Positions 26,801 to 34,814 of a stretch of 64,000 nucleotides of DNA are shown piece by piece. Below the pieces are notes generated by a model. That model did not search any database and was not told where the DNA came from. It saw only the letters and a program-made list of their open reading frames with translations. The translations under genes were made by a program, and so were the position numbers. Source of the DNA: Rhodoblastus acidophilus (lineage in GTDB: Bacteria > Pseudomonadota > Alphaproteobacteria > Rhizobiales > Beijerinckiaceae). The stretch's first letter is position 1, and every line of letters starts with the position of its first letter. The stretch spans positions 1 to 64,000 of the forward strand of contig NZ_JAOQNX010000006.1 of NCBI RefSeq assembly GCF_025961575.1. Direction: 5' to 3'.

Positions 26801-28540
26801 GTAGGAGCCCGGGCCTTTGGTCGTGAACGTGTAGGACCAGGTCGCGGTCGCCGCGCCGACCGTGCTGGTGGCGGCGCGCCAGGTCTTGCCGCCGTCGCTG
26901 GACACCTCGACGCCGCCGATCACGCCGCCGCTATCGCTGGCGGTTCCCTTCACCGTGATGGCCTGTCCCTCGACGACGCTGGTTGCGGAAAGGCTGGTGA
27001 TCCTGGAGGTCGGCGCCGTGTGGTCCGTCGAAGCGGCGGCCAGCGCCAGGCTCGCCTGCAAGGTTTGCGGTTGCACCCCCATTTCCGCGAGGACATTGAC
27101 TGTCGCCTGCTGCACGCTCGGGTCGACCGGCTGCAGCGCGCCGTAATTGATGTCGTGGATGTCAGACAGGCCCCAGGACCAGAACACCGTGCCGGTGGAG
27201 AAAACCATCGCGCCGCTGACGGGATCGCGGAACTGGACCAGATTGTGGGTCGCGGTCCCCGGGCCGGTGGTGTTGCCATAGTCGAGCAGCAGCGTCTGCA
27301 CCTGAAGCGTGGTCGAGGACAGGTCGACAAGGCCTGCGGGACGGAAGGCGTCATTGGGCGAGGTGTCCCATTCGTAGCCGAGCAGGCCCGGCGCCAGCGA
27401 GGCCGTTCCCCCCGGCGCCGTCGAGGCGACCGCCGTGTTGCGCCAGATGCGCAATTGCGTTTGGCCATAGGGAATGGTGATCGTGTCGTAACGGTCGGAA
27501 TCGACCGAAAACACCTGACCGGTCAGGGAATTGGAGGGCACGCCGGCCAGCCCGCCCGATGAGGCGAAGCGCGCGTCCATGAACGTGCTGGTCGCCGTGC
27601 CCGAGGGATCGATCAGGGCATTGGCGTGGGTGTCCTTGTAATCAACGAGGGTGCGGTTGGGCGTGGCGCTGGCGTCAAGGCTGGGCGCGAGCCGGGTCTG
27701 CCAGTAAATCTCATTGCCGCTCAGGAACATCAGGCTGACGCCGGCGTGGCCGGCCGCCTGGACGTTCTTGTACTGGCTGTCGGTCCAGTATTCGTCGTGG
27801 CCGCTGTCCATATAGACCTTGTGGTTCAGCAGCAGCGAGCCATTGGTGGCGGCGTCGAGACCGGAGATATAGCTGACGTCGTAACCGTTCCGCTCCATCC
27901 AGTAGATGGTCGGAAACTCGGCCGAGAACACCATGTCGTTGGATGTGCCCAGCAGTCCGCCGTCGCGCGTGGTGATCGGGCGATTGTAGCTGACGGCATA
28001 GGCGGCGCCGCTGTCGCCTGGCCCATTGCCCTGGTAGAGATTGGCGCCGCCCCAGGGATTATAGGCCTGCCAGGTCTGATCGGCGGTCTGGAACACGATG
28101 TCGCTGGTCGACGCGTCATTGCGGACGATGAAGGGGATTTGGAAGACCTGCGCTCCATCGACAATATTGGCGATGTAGACGCCGGATGTCGCGCTCGTCG
28201 GCACTTTCCAGCTGTCAGTGACGCTCCAGTTGCCGGCGTCGACCTCGCCGGTGGTGGCGTTCCGGAGCGGCGCCGGTTGGACGACCGATGTCGTGTGCTG
28301 GAGCGAGGTGACAAAGGTCGCGCCGGCGCCGCCGTAATAGCCGAGGCGATAGATATTGATCGTGTAATTCGGATTGCCTGTCTGATTATTGACCTTGAAC
28401 TGCACGGTCCCGCCGAGGTTCGTGCTGATGCCGGTGGTAAACCCCTGGATTGTTGTGGAGTCCTGCCCGGGATCGACCCACCAGGCCGACATCGGCGCGC
28501 CCGCTTTCTGGTTCTCGAGCACGATGGCGTTGCTTGTCAT
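23879..28540 (-). CDS. giant type I-secreted protein: dimethylformamidase-like domain plus DUF4082 repeats
   Basis: 1553 residues without signal peptide. Residues ~15-480 resemble the C-terminal part of the N,N-dimethylformamidase large subunit: TADQTWQAYNPWGGANLY, VSYNRPITTRDGG, FPTIYWMERNGYDVSYISG and DSGHDEYWTDSQY. An Ig-like domain follows (ITVKGTASDSGGVIGG, ~520-600). Then come three DUF4082 plus cadherin-like/Ig units and a fourth DUF4082 (each with VELGVRF, GIRFYKG, LWSSTGALLA, NETASGWQQVNF; spacers with NDSGF and LLANDTDPNGLPL). The end is short and hydrophobic (YGVDVLFKPQLA), fitting a C-terminal type I signal. ABC and HlyD genes follow directly. It is probably a cell-surface or extracellular matrix protein; enzymatic activity is unproven. 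Confidence 0.85.
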   Translation of the reverse strand: MTSNAIVLENQKAGAPMSAWWVDPGQDSTTIQGFTTGISTNLGGTVQFKVNNQTGNPNYTINIYRLGYYGGAGATFVTSLQHTTSVVQPAPLRNATTGEVDAGNWSVTDSWKVPTSATSGVYIANIVDGAQVFQIPFIVRNDASTSDIVFQTADQTWQAYNPWGGANLYQGNGPGDSGAAYAVSYNRPITTRDGGLLGTSNDMVFSAEFPTIYWMERNGYDVSYISGLDAATNGSLLLNHKVYMDSGHDEYWTDSQYKNVQAAGHAGVSLMFLSGNEIYWQTRLAPSLDASATPNRTLVDYKDTHANALIDPSGTATSTFMDARFASSGGLAGVPSNSLTGQVFSVDSDRYDTITIPYGQTQLRIWRNTAVASTAPGGTASLAPGLLGYEWDTSPNDAFRPAGLVDLSSTTLQVQTLLLDYGNTTGPGTATHNLVQFRDPVSGAMVFSTGTVFWSWGLSDIHDINYGALQPVDPSVQQATVNVLAEMGVQPQTLQASLALAAASTDHTAPTSRITSLSATSVVEGQAITVKGTASDSGGVIGGVEVSSDGGKTWRAATSTVGAATATWSYTFTTKGPGSYTVLSRAVDDSINLEKPTGGSAYTVTPSSNLSIWSSTATPVAANVADAGGKSGVELGVQFVSSTSGLVTGIRFYKGAQNTGTHIGDLWSSTGSLLASATFTNETSSGWQQVNFASPVQIQAGATYTASYWGNSGYYASDDFYFVSPGVTHGSLTATGGGMNGVFAYGATSTFPGSVYLASSPNYWVDLVFNDTSGGSGAPQANNDSGFTTTAKTALTIPVATLLANDTDPNGLPLIFQGVSNPVGGAAVYNSAAQTVTFTPTTGYVGAASFTYSITDAKGGTGSAGVSLTVTNPAGTESLFSANATPATVTVNDTSPVELGVRFTAAANGLISGIRFYKGPSNTGTHFADLWSSTGALLATATFTNETASGWQQVNFSTPVAITAGTTYTAAYHSSGYYSANENYFAANLVSGDLTAPASNNGVYAYSSTRAFPTSTYQASNYWVDVVYSKSSGAQPPVATNDSGFTTLVNTALPIAASALLANDTDPNGLPLSIASVSAPVNGTVAYNSSTQTVTFTPTANFTGAAGFTYTIKDSAGGTASANVSLNVNPATATQSLFSSSATPAIITENDSSAVELGVRFMAAANGLISGIRFYKGPSNIGAHVADLWSSSGALLASATFTNETASGWQQVNFASPIAITAGTTYTASYHTSGYYSANSNYFTSNVVSGDLTAPAANNGVYAYGASSAFPTNTYQASNYWVDVVYSKSSGTQAPVAKNDSGFVATLNTPLTINASQLLANDTDPNGLPLSVTGVSNAANGAVSYNAQAKTVTFTPNANYTGPASFSYSIADTAGGTASANVSLSVTSPSVVSLFPSTWTPAIVTENDSLAVELGFKFTASQAGQVTGVEFYKGPLNTGTHVAHLWSATGALLASATFTNETASGWQQVNFATPVTVTPGTTYIASYHTNTGEYSVDPNLFASSISNGPLTAPSSASSGGNGVYAYGSTSLFPANTYNASGYGVDVLFKPQLA
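23882..26700 (-). repeat. tandem ~0.78 kb internal repeats (DUF4082/Ig units)
   Basis: The conserved block encoding GWQQVNF recurs at about 24131, 24902, 25676 and 26468, spacings of 771, 774 and 792 bp. DNA identity inside the blocks is high (for example the shared CCTGCTGCCAGCCGCT), so copy number could change by unequal recombination. Four DUF4082 copies and three intervening cadherin-like copies are present. Confidence 0.85.
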
Positions 28541-28776
28541 GGCGTGGCCTCCCCGGCGATGGCGCCTCCGGCGATCGCCGTGAACGGCGCCGAGGCGCGC
28601 CCCGAGACTTTGGTCGGCGCGGTCGTTCCGGGCGAGGCCGGGCTCGCCGGTGGCGGGGCTTGGTCAACGAGCGGCTCAACGCTCGACAGCAGAAAAAGCG
28701 CGGCGGCGCGCGGCGATGGTGAAAGAAAGCAGGCGGCCTCGCCCTGGCGTTCTGCCGGCATGGAGAGATTGATCAT
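28537..28776 (-). CDS. small protein leading the secretion operon
   Basis: 79 residues, Ala/Pro-rich, no recognised domain (MINLSMPAERQGEAACFLSP ... AGGAIAGEATP). It is supported by GAGGG five bases before its ATG and by an exact ATGA overlap with the start of the 1553-residue gene, an arrangement used for translational coupling. It may therefore serve as a leader peptide that sets expression of the giant protein. GC-rich chance reading is the alternative. Confidence 0.45.
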   Translation of the reverse strand: MINLSMPAERQGEAACFLSPSPRAAALFLLSSVEPLVDQAPPPASPASPGTTAPTKVSGRASAPFTAIAGGAIAGEATP

Positions 28777-29103
28777 GGCGACCCTCGCAAGCGGTGGGTG
28801 CGGCTTGAGCTGACGATTTAATATCGGGTTGGCGATCTCGTCAAATTAAATATTAAAAATGACACAAAATTACGGTGATAAAAACCATGAAAGCCATGCT
28901 TCCTCGAGGGTGTATGGCGTAAAACTTTGCAACACAAAGAAAAATAAATGACTTCAGCAGGGCGGGGCGTCGAGTCTGATTTAAGGTCGACATCGGCGTA
29001 TTTAATATATATATTTATTAAATCGAATTCAGGCCGCGGCGCGATCTCACCCTCCACCGGGGTCGAGCGCCGGCGGCGACAGGCCCGGCCGGAGAGGCGT
29101 CGC
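28777..29103. promoter_or_regulatory. long AT-rich divergent promoter region
   Basis: 327 bp between the type I secretion operon (minus) and the Wzc-like gene (plus). It holds several AT islands: 28815-28870 (ATTTAATAT, AAATTAAATATTAAAAATG), 28925-28950, and 28990-29025 (TATTTAATATATATATTTA). Its middle contains one short GC-rich stretch. No ORF with coding character is present; it probably carries both divergent promoters and silencer sites. Confidence 0.5.
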
Positions 29104-31419
29104 ATGCTTCAGAGCAATATGCCGCATATGGAGAGAGCCCAATCGCCGTTTTCGCCCGCGCAAAATGGCGGCGGCGCCGACGAGATGATCAGCATGGTTC
29201 TCAGCCTGCTGCGCCGCCAATATCTCGTCGTCGCCGTCACCGCCGCGCTGTCGATCGCTCTGGCTGTCGTCTATCTGCGCGTCACGCCGCCGACCTTTGT
29301 GGCGGAAGCGCAGATCCTGCTCAAGAACCCGAAGTCGCCTTCGGTGCGGCAGGATTCGCCGCTCTCCGAAACCTATTTCGACGCCGCCGAAATCGAGACG
29401 CACCTGCAATTGGTGCGATCCTCGGCGGTGGCCATCGCCGTCATCAGGCAATTGAATCTTTCGCAGGATGTCGACTTCGCCGCCTCGCGGGGACTGTTCG
29501 AGCGTCTCGGCGCCTTCCTCCGCGGCCGGTCGCCCGAGGCGCCGGAGACGTCGCCCACAGCGCGCGAAGAACCCCCGGAAGCGCTGATCGACGCCTTCCT
29601 GTCGCGGCTCCAGGCGCAGCGCGTCGGCATGAGCAACATCATCGAAATCTCTTACGGGTCGCGCTCGCCCGACCATGCCGCGGAGGTCATCAACGCGGTG
29701 GCGAGCGCCTACATCAAGGAGCAAATGAACGCCAAGTTCGAGGCCAGCCGCAGCGCCACCGCCTGGCTTCAGCAGCGGTTGCAGGAGCTTGGCGACCAGG
29801 CCCACGCCGAGGAGCAGGCGGTCGAGGCCTATAAGACGAGCCACAACATCGCCTCGAGCGGCGGCAAGCCCGTCGATGACCAGCAACTCACCGAATTGAA
29901 CACCCGCATCGTCGCCGCGCGCGCGCAGACGTCAGAAGCGCTGGCGCGACTGAATCGTTATGAGACCTTGCTGCGCGCCGACAGTACGACGGCTCCGTCG
30001 GAGGAATTGTCGGGCGCCCCGCTTTCTGACGCGCTCAACAGTCCGATCGTCAACGCGTTGCGCACGGAATATCTGCAGATGCAGAGGCGCGAGAGCGAAT
30101 GGTCGAACCGTTACGGCGACACCCATCAGGCGGTCCGGGACCTTCGCGCGCGCATGCAAGAAATTCGCGGCTCCATCAGGGATGAAGTGCGCCGGCTCGC
30201 GGCGACCAGCCGGAGCGACTACGAGATCGCCAAAAAACGCCAGCAGGAGATCGAGAAGCTTTACGGCGAGGCGGTGAAGGCGACGCGAACGACCAATTCG
30301 GCGGAGGTCGCCCTGCGCGACATGGAAAGCCGGGCGAGGAGCTATCGCACGCTCTACGAAACCTTCCAGCAACGCTATATGGGCGCCGTTCAGCAGGAGA
30401 GTTTTCCGATCACCGAAGCGCGGGTGATCTATCCGGCTCTGCCGCCGGACAGCCAGACCAAGCCGAAAAAAAAGCTGATCCTGGCGCTTGGCGCGCTGGG
30501 CGGATTGGCGTTGGGCGTGGGCGTCGCTTTGCTGCGCGACCTGCGCGACCGCGTCTTCCGCACGCCCGCGCAGATCGAGTCCCTGCTGCATCTACCCTGT
30601 TTTTCCGTGGTGCCGCGCATGGAGGCGCCGAACAGGCGCCGGCAGACGCCGCAGGAGGATGAGGCGCAGGGGGGGGGCGAGCGCGCCCTGGCGACTGTCC
30701 ACACCATCGATTCCACGGTGGTCGGCATGCCGCTGTCGCGTTTTGCCGAAACCATCCGCTCCGCCAAGATCGGCATCGACCTCAACCCGAACAAGACGCC
30801 GAACCGGGTCATCGGCGTGACTTCCGCGCTGCCGGACGAGGGCAAGAGCACGATCGCCGCGTCGCTCGCCCGGCTGATCGCCCACAGCGGCCGTAGCGTG
30901 ATCCTGGTCGATTGCGACTTGCGCCATCCCTCGCTGTCGACCCAGCTCGCGCCCGACGCCAGTTTCGGCCTGATCGAGGTGATTTATGGCGCGCGCGCGC
31001 TCGAGGAGGCGATCTGGCGCGACCCACAAACCCATTTTTCCGTGCTGCCCACGGTAAGGCGACGGCCGCTGTTCCACAGCAGCGAAATGCTGGCCTCCGA
31101 GGCGACGCGGAAATTGTTCGACCATCTGCGGGACGCCTTCGACTATGTGATCGTCGATCTGCCGCCGCTGGCGCCGCTGGTCGACGCGCGCGCCACCGCC
31201 TCCTTCATCGATTGCCATCTGCTCGTGGTCGAGTGGGGCCGAACCAAGATCGACGTGGTCAAGCGCGCGCTGCATGAGGCGCCAAATGTCTACGAAAACA
31301 TCGTCGGCGCCGTGCTCAACAAGACCGATCTCAAGCGTATGGCGGATTATGACCGCATCTGCCACGATTACTATGATGAAAAATACCTTTCCCGCTATGC
31401 TTCCGCCAGGGATGAGTGA
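29104..31419 (+). CDS. Wzc-like polysaccharide co-polymerase / tyrosine autokinase
   Basis: 771 residues from ATG 29104, preceded by GGAGAGG. N-terminal Wzz domain: a membrane helix (YLVVAVTAALSIALAVVYL), a periplasmic part with coiled coil (~150-440) and a second helix after the Pro-rich motif (LILALGALGGLALGVGVALL). The cytoplasmic BY-kinase domain has Walker A SALPDEGKSTIAASLA, A' VILVDCDLRHPSL and B YVIVDLPPL. The C-terminus is Tyr-rich (ADYDRICHDYYDEKYLSRY), the normal autophosphorylation cluster. Such proteins control chain length and couple to the Wza-type outer-membrane channel, whose gene follows. The kinase is fused to the Wzz part as in Proteobacteria. Confidence 0.93.
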   Translation: MLQSNMPHMERAQSPFSPAQNGGGADEMISMVLSLLRRQYLVVAVTAALSIALAVVYLRVTPPTFVAEAQILLKNPKSPSVRQDSPLSETYFDAAEIETHLQLVRSSAVAIAVIRQLNLSQDVDFAASRGLFERLGAFLRGRSPEAPETSPTAREEPPEALIDAFLSRLQAQRVGMSNIIEISYGSRSPDHAAEVINAVASAYIKEQMNAKFEASRSATAWLQQRLQELGDQAHAEEQAVEAYKTSHNIASSGGKPVDDQQLTELNTRIVAARAQTSEALARLNRYETLLRADSTTAPSEELSGAPLSDALNSPIVNALRTEYLQMQRRESEWSNRYGDTHQAVRDLRARMQEIRGSIRDEVRRLAATSRSDYEIAKKRQQEIEKLYGEAVKATRTTNSAEVALRDMESRARSYRTLYETFQQRYMGAVQQESFPITEARVIYPALPPDSQTKPKKKLILALGALGGLALGVGVALLRDLRDRVFRTPAQIESLLHLPCFSVVPRMEAPNRRRQTPQEDEAQGGGERALATVHTIDSTVVGMPLSRFAETIRSAKIGIDLNPNKTPNRVIGVTSALPDEGKSTIAASLARLIAHSGRSVILVDCDLRHPSLSTQLAPDASFGLIEVIYGARALEEAIWRDPQTHFSVLPTVRRRPLFHSSEMLASEATRKLFDHLRDAFDYVIVDLPPLAPLVDARATASFIDCHLLVVEWGRTKIDVVKRALHEAPNVYENIVGAVLNKTDLKRMADYDRICHDYYDEKYLSRYASARDE

Positions 31420-31540
31420 AGCGGTCGTGGCGTTTCAGCAAAAAAGGTCTGTCTTTGCTTTAGCTTGGCCATAGGTTGTGGCGGAGATGCAACAGCATTG
31501 GCGATAATATATTGCAAAATAACTATTCTCTGGCCTGCGA

Positions 31541-32845
31541 ATGACGGAGATGGCAGGTTCGGGAAAACATTCAGTTCATATGGGGGTTCCCCTGATTTCC
31601 GTATCGCAAAAATTTGCAGGGATGATCGCCGGACTTCTGGCCCTGTCGTGTTCCGCCTGCACGATCATGCCGGTCAGCGGGCCTCAGGCGGTCGACGTCA
31701 CCGCGGACCCGCAAAGCGTGCAGGCGCGGATTCTGCCTTACACGCTCGTGCCCGTGACCCCCGCCGTCGTCGAGGTTCTCGGCCGTCACGTGCCCAGGCT
31801 GTCGGGCGCCTTTCTCGCGCGCACGCCGCCCAAGGCGTTCCGCTTCGGCAAGAACGACCTCGTCAGCGTCACGATCTTCGAAGCCGCCGCGGGCGGACTT
31901 TTCACCTCCAATGCCGGCGTGCGCGCCGGCAATTACATCACGGTGCCAAACCAGGCCGTTGATGAGAACGGCAACATCACGGTCCCCTACGGCGGCGAAA
32001 TCCGCGCCGCTGGCCGCACCCCGGTCGAGATTCAGAACGACATCACCGCGCGCCTCAAGGCGCGGGCGCTCGAGCCGCAGGTCATCGTCGCGCTCGCGGA
32101 GCAGCGCACAGCCCTCTACAGCGTGCTCGGCGACGTCCACAATGCCGGTCGTTTCCCCGCGCAGCCCGGGGGCGAGCGCGTCCTCGACGGCATCGCGCGC
32201 GCCGGCGGGCCCGTCAGCCAGGGCTATGATGTCTGGGTCTCGCTCGAACGCAACGGACGCCGCGCCAGCGCGCCCATGGGCGCGCTCCTCGACACGCCTG
32301 CCGAGAACATCTACCTGCTGCCTAACGACGTGGTCTTCCTCTACAGCCAGCCGCAGACCTTTGTCGCCTTCGGCGCATCGGGACAGCAGGGCCAATTCAA
32401 GTTCGAGGCCTGGCGGCTCTCGCTCGCGGAGGCGCTGGCGAAGCAGGGCGGCCTCAACGATTCCCAGGCCGATCCGGCCTCCGTCTTCCTCTACCGCGGA
32501 GAGCCCCGCGCGGTTGCTCTCCAACTGGGCGTCGATGTCGCGCAATTCCCCGGTCCGGTTGTTCCTGTGATCTATCAGGTGAACCTGCGCGATCCCTCAG
32601 GCTATTTCCTCGCGCAGAAATTTCCCATGCGCAACAAGGACGTGATCTACAGCTCCAATGCGCCCTCGGTTGAAGCGACGAAATTCCTGAGCTTCGTCCG
32701 CACCGTGCTGGCCACGGTCAACGATCCTCTCATCTACGCCACCAATGGCTATGGGCTGGTCAATGTGGCCAAGGGCGGCGCCTCGACGGTGATCACGACG
32801 CCCACGCCGATCACCACGACCACGACCGTGGTGGTGCCCCAATAA
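31541..32845 (+). CDS. Wza-like polysaccharide export lipoprotein
   Basis: 434 residues. An N-terminal hydrophobic stretch ends in LLALSCSAC, an acceptable lipobox with Cys at about residue 40. The Poly_export domain follows (KNDLVSVTIFEAAAGGLF, VDENGNITVPYGGEI, AAGRTPVEIQNDI), then SLBB-like domains (YSVLGDVHNAGRFPAQPGGERVLD, GYDVWVSLERNGR). It is likely the outer-membrane export channel paired with the upstream co-polymerase. Several ATGs near the start are possible (31541, 31550, 31580). The end is a Thr/Val-rich low-complexity tail. A strong hairpin follows the stop. Confidence 0.9.
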   Translation: MTEMAGSGKHSVHMGVPLISVSQKFAGMIAGLLALSCSACTIMPVSGPQAVDVTADPQSVQARILPYTLVPVTPAVVEVLGRHVPRLSGAFLARTPPKAFRFGKNDLVSVTIFEAAAGGLFTSNAGVRAGNYITVPNQAVDENGNITVPYGGEIRAAGRTPVEIQNDITARLKARALEPQVIVALAEQRTALYSVLGDVHNAGRFPAQPGGERVLDGIARAGGPVSQGYDVWVSLERNGRRASAPMGALLDTPAENIYLLPNDVVFLYSQPQTFVAFGASGQQGQFKFEAWRLSLAEALAKQGGLNDSQADPASVFLYRGEPRAVALQLGVDVAQFPGPVVPVIYQVNLRDPSGYFLAQKFPMRNKDVIYSSNAPSVEATKFLSFVRTVLATVNDPLIYATNGYGLVNVAKGGASTVITTPTPITTTTTVVVPQ

Positions 32846-32850
32846 CGCCA

Positions 32851-32882
32851 AGCCGGCGCGGCCTCACGGGGCCGCGCCGGCT
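32851..32882 (+). terminator. 13-bp GC-rich inverted repeat after the export gene
   Basis: AGCCGGCGCGGCC and its exact reverse complement are separated by a 6-base loop, 5 bases after the stop codon. The T-tract is poor (GTGATTTAAAT follows), so it is a terminator-like hairpin that may stop or only attenuate transcription, or protect the mRNA end. Confidence 0.65.
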
Positions 32883-32982
32883 GTGATTTAAATATGCTCT
32901 CATTTAATTGATTATTTAATTCTTGTTTTTTTGTCGCGCATTTGTTCAATTGAGCCGCCATCCCATTCATGCGCGGTTTTTC
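32883..32982. promoter_or_regulatory. AT-rich gap before the initiating transferase
   Basis: ATTTAAATATG, CATTTAATTGATTATTTAATTC and a T7 run follow the hairpin, the same AT vocabulary as the other gaps in the locus. It likely contains the promoter of the sugar transferase. Confidence 0.45.
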
Positions 32983-34440
32983 ATGAACGCCATCGACCGA
33001 ACCTATGCCGTCGCGACCCGGGTCGAGCCGGGTTCGCCCCCTCCGGAGCACGGCGGCCGGAGGCGGTGGCCGATCCGCTTTCAGGCGATCGAACCGCTGG
33101 CCATGGCGGCCGACGTCATCGTCATTCTGATGTCCTGCCTGCTCGCCGGCGCCCTCAGCGGCGCCGACAGCCACGCCTTCGGCAAGGCGTTCGGCGCGGC
33201 GATCGTGATCGCGGCCCTGTTCGTCGGTCTGATGAAGATGCGCGAGCTCTATCGTCCCCTGGAGCTTCTGGCGCTGCGCAACCAGATGCGCGCCGTAACA
33301 GGCGCCTGGGTTCAGGTGTTCGTGCTGCTGGCGGCGGCCGTCGGGGCGCTCGGCATGGGGCACAACATCCTGCGCGGCGCCAGCCTGCTGGCTGTGATCG
33401 GCCTTGGCGCCCTGGTCCTGCTGCGCGTCGGCCTCAAGCGGACGCTGGTCAAGGGCTTGAACGGCCGCAAGTTCGCCGGACGAACAGTGGTGCTGATCAC
33501 CGACCAGCCGAAATCTTCGACAACTGGCCTGGAGCATATGCTGGCGACGCTTGGCTTCACCGTCGCCCGACGTTTTTCGCTGCCGTCGGCGGAGGCGGGA
33601 CTGGGGTACCGCAAGCGCCTCTGCGCCAGTGTGATCGACCATGTCAGCGGCTCCGACGTCGACGAGATTTTCATCGAAGCGGACCTCAAGCGCTGGCCCG
33701 AATTGCGGGCGCTTGCGGGCGAGCTGCGCGTGTTGCCGTCGCACATCAGTTTTGCGCCCGCGGGTCCCGCCGCGGAGATTCTGAGGCGCCCGGGGCGCGC
33801 GCTGGGCGGCGAAGTCTGCATCGAGTTCCAGCGCGGCCCGCACACACGGCTTGAATATGCGGCCAAGCGGACGCTCGACATCTTTGGCGCAAGTCTCGCG
33901 CTCGCCCTGCTTGCGCCGCTGCTGGCGGCGGCGGCGGTCGCGATCAAGCTGGACTCTCCGGGTCCGGTGCTGTTTCGCCAGCAGCGCTGCGGCTTCAACC
34001 GCCGGAATTTTGCCATCCGCAAGTTCCGCACCATGCGCGTGCTTGAGGATGGCGAGAACGTGGTCCAGGCGCTGCCGGTCGACAAAAGAGTGACCAGGGT
34101 GGGGAAATGGCTGCGGCGCGCCAGCATCGATGAGTTGCCGCAACTCCTCAACGTCCTTGACGGCAGCATGAGCCTCGTCGGCCCGCGCCCCCATGCGTTG
34201 GCGCATGAGAACCAGTTCGACAAGGCCGTGCGCAACTACGCCTTTCGCCGCCGCGTCAAACCGGGGCTGACAGGATGGGCGCAGGTCCACGGCTGTCGCG
34301 GACCTACGCCGACGCTGGCGGCGATCGAGCGCCGGGTCGAATACGACCTCTGGTACATCGACAACTGGAGCCTGCGGCTCGACCTGGCGATCCTGCTGCA
34401 GACGCCTCTCGAAGTCTTGCGCGGGCGAAACGCCTGCTAG
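32983..34440 (+). CDS. undecaprenyl-phosphate sugar-1-phosphate transferase (initiating enzyme)
   Basis: 485 residues from ATG 32983, the first ATG of the frame. The N-terminal ~170 residues hold four or five membrane helices, then a CoA-binding-like Rossmann segment (RTVVLITDQPKSS), a further helix, and the catalytic bacterial sugar transferase domain: FRQQRCGFNRRNFAIRKFRTM, RRASIDELPQLLNVLDG, SMSLVGPRPHA, VKPGLTGWAQVHGCRG. Members transfer a hexose- or HexNAc-1-phosphate from a UDP-sugar to undecaprenyl phosphate, the first step of repeat-unit assembly. The stop is the TAG of CTAG, shared with the convergent H-NS-like gene. Confidence 0.92.
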   Translation: MNAIDRTYAVATRVEPGSPPPEHGGRRRWPIRFQAIEPLAMAADVIVILMSCLLAGALSGADSHAFGKAFGAAIVIAALFVGLMKMRELYRPLELLALRNQMRAVTGAWVQVFVLLAAAVGALGMGHNILRGASLLAVIGLGALVLLRVGLKRTLVKGLNGRKFAGRTVVLITDQPKSSTTGLEHMLATLGFTVARRFSLPSAEAGLGYRKRLCASVIDHVSGSDVDEIFIEADLKRWPELRALAGELRVLPSHISFAPAGPAAEILRRPGRALGGEVCIEFQRGPHTRLEYAAKRTLDIFGASLALALLAPLLAAAAVAIKLDSPGPVLFRQQRCGFNRRNFAIRKFRTMRVLEDGENVVQALPVDKRVTRVGKWLRRASIDELPQLLNVLDGSMSLVGPRPHALAHENQFDKAVRNYAFRRRVKPGLTGWAQVHGCRGPTPTLAAIERRVEYDLWYIDNWSLRLDLAILLQTPLEVLRGRNAC

Positions 34441-34814
34441 CGGCGCGCGTCCTTGCTTTTCGCCGTCTCCCGGAGGGGAGGCGGGGCGCTGATGAGAAAC
34501 TCATCCATGGCGCGACCGGCCTTCATCGCCGCCGCCATCCAGCGCGGCAGCTTGCCGCGGCCGGACCAGGTTTCGGAGGTTTCCGGGTTCCGATAACGCG
34601 GGACCACCACCGGATAGGCGCGGCGCGGCTTGCCGGAGGCGGCCGGCGCCGTGTCGCGGATGGCGCCGACGCCGCGGTTCAGAATGGCGAGACGCTTCTC
34701 CAGTTCCCGCTTTTCCTCCTCAATGCGGGCGGACAGCATCGCGCTGATCTCTTCGTGGAGCGACCAGAGCTCGTCCACCGACATGGAGCTGAAGTCAAAT
34801 TTTTCCGCCACCAT
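34437..34814 (-). CDS. H-NS-like nucleoid-associated protein 1
   Basis: 125 residues from ATG 34814, preceded by GAGGG. N-terminal coiled-coil oligomerisation part (SVDELWSLHEEISAMLSARI...LEKRLAIL) and C-terminal DNA-binding H-NS motif (VVPRYRNPETSETWSGRGKLPRWM). Members bind AT-rich DNA and silence transcription. A frame to 34916 exists but lacks a good ribosome site. It lies at the end of the polysaccharide locus, ends on the same CTAG as the initiating transferase, and is divergent from a second paralogue at 35.3 kb. Regulation of the locus by these proteins is inferred. Confidence 0.9.
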   Translation of the reverse strand: MVAEKFDFSSMSVDELWSLHEEISAMLSARIEEEKRELEKRLAILNRGVGAIRDTAPAASGKPRRAYPVVVPRYRNPETSETWSGRGKLPRWMAAAMKAGRAMDEFLISAPPPLRETAKSKDARR

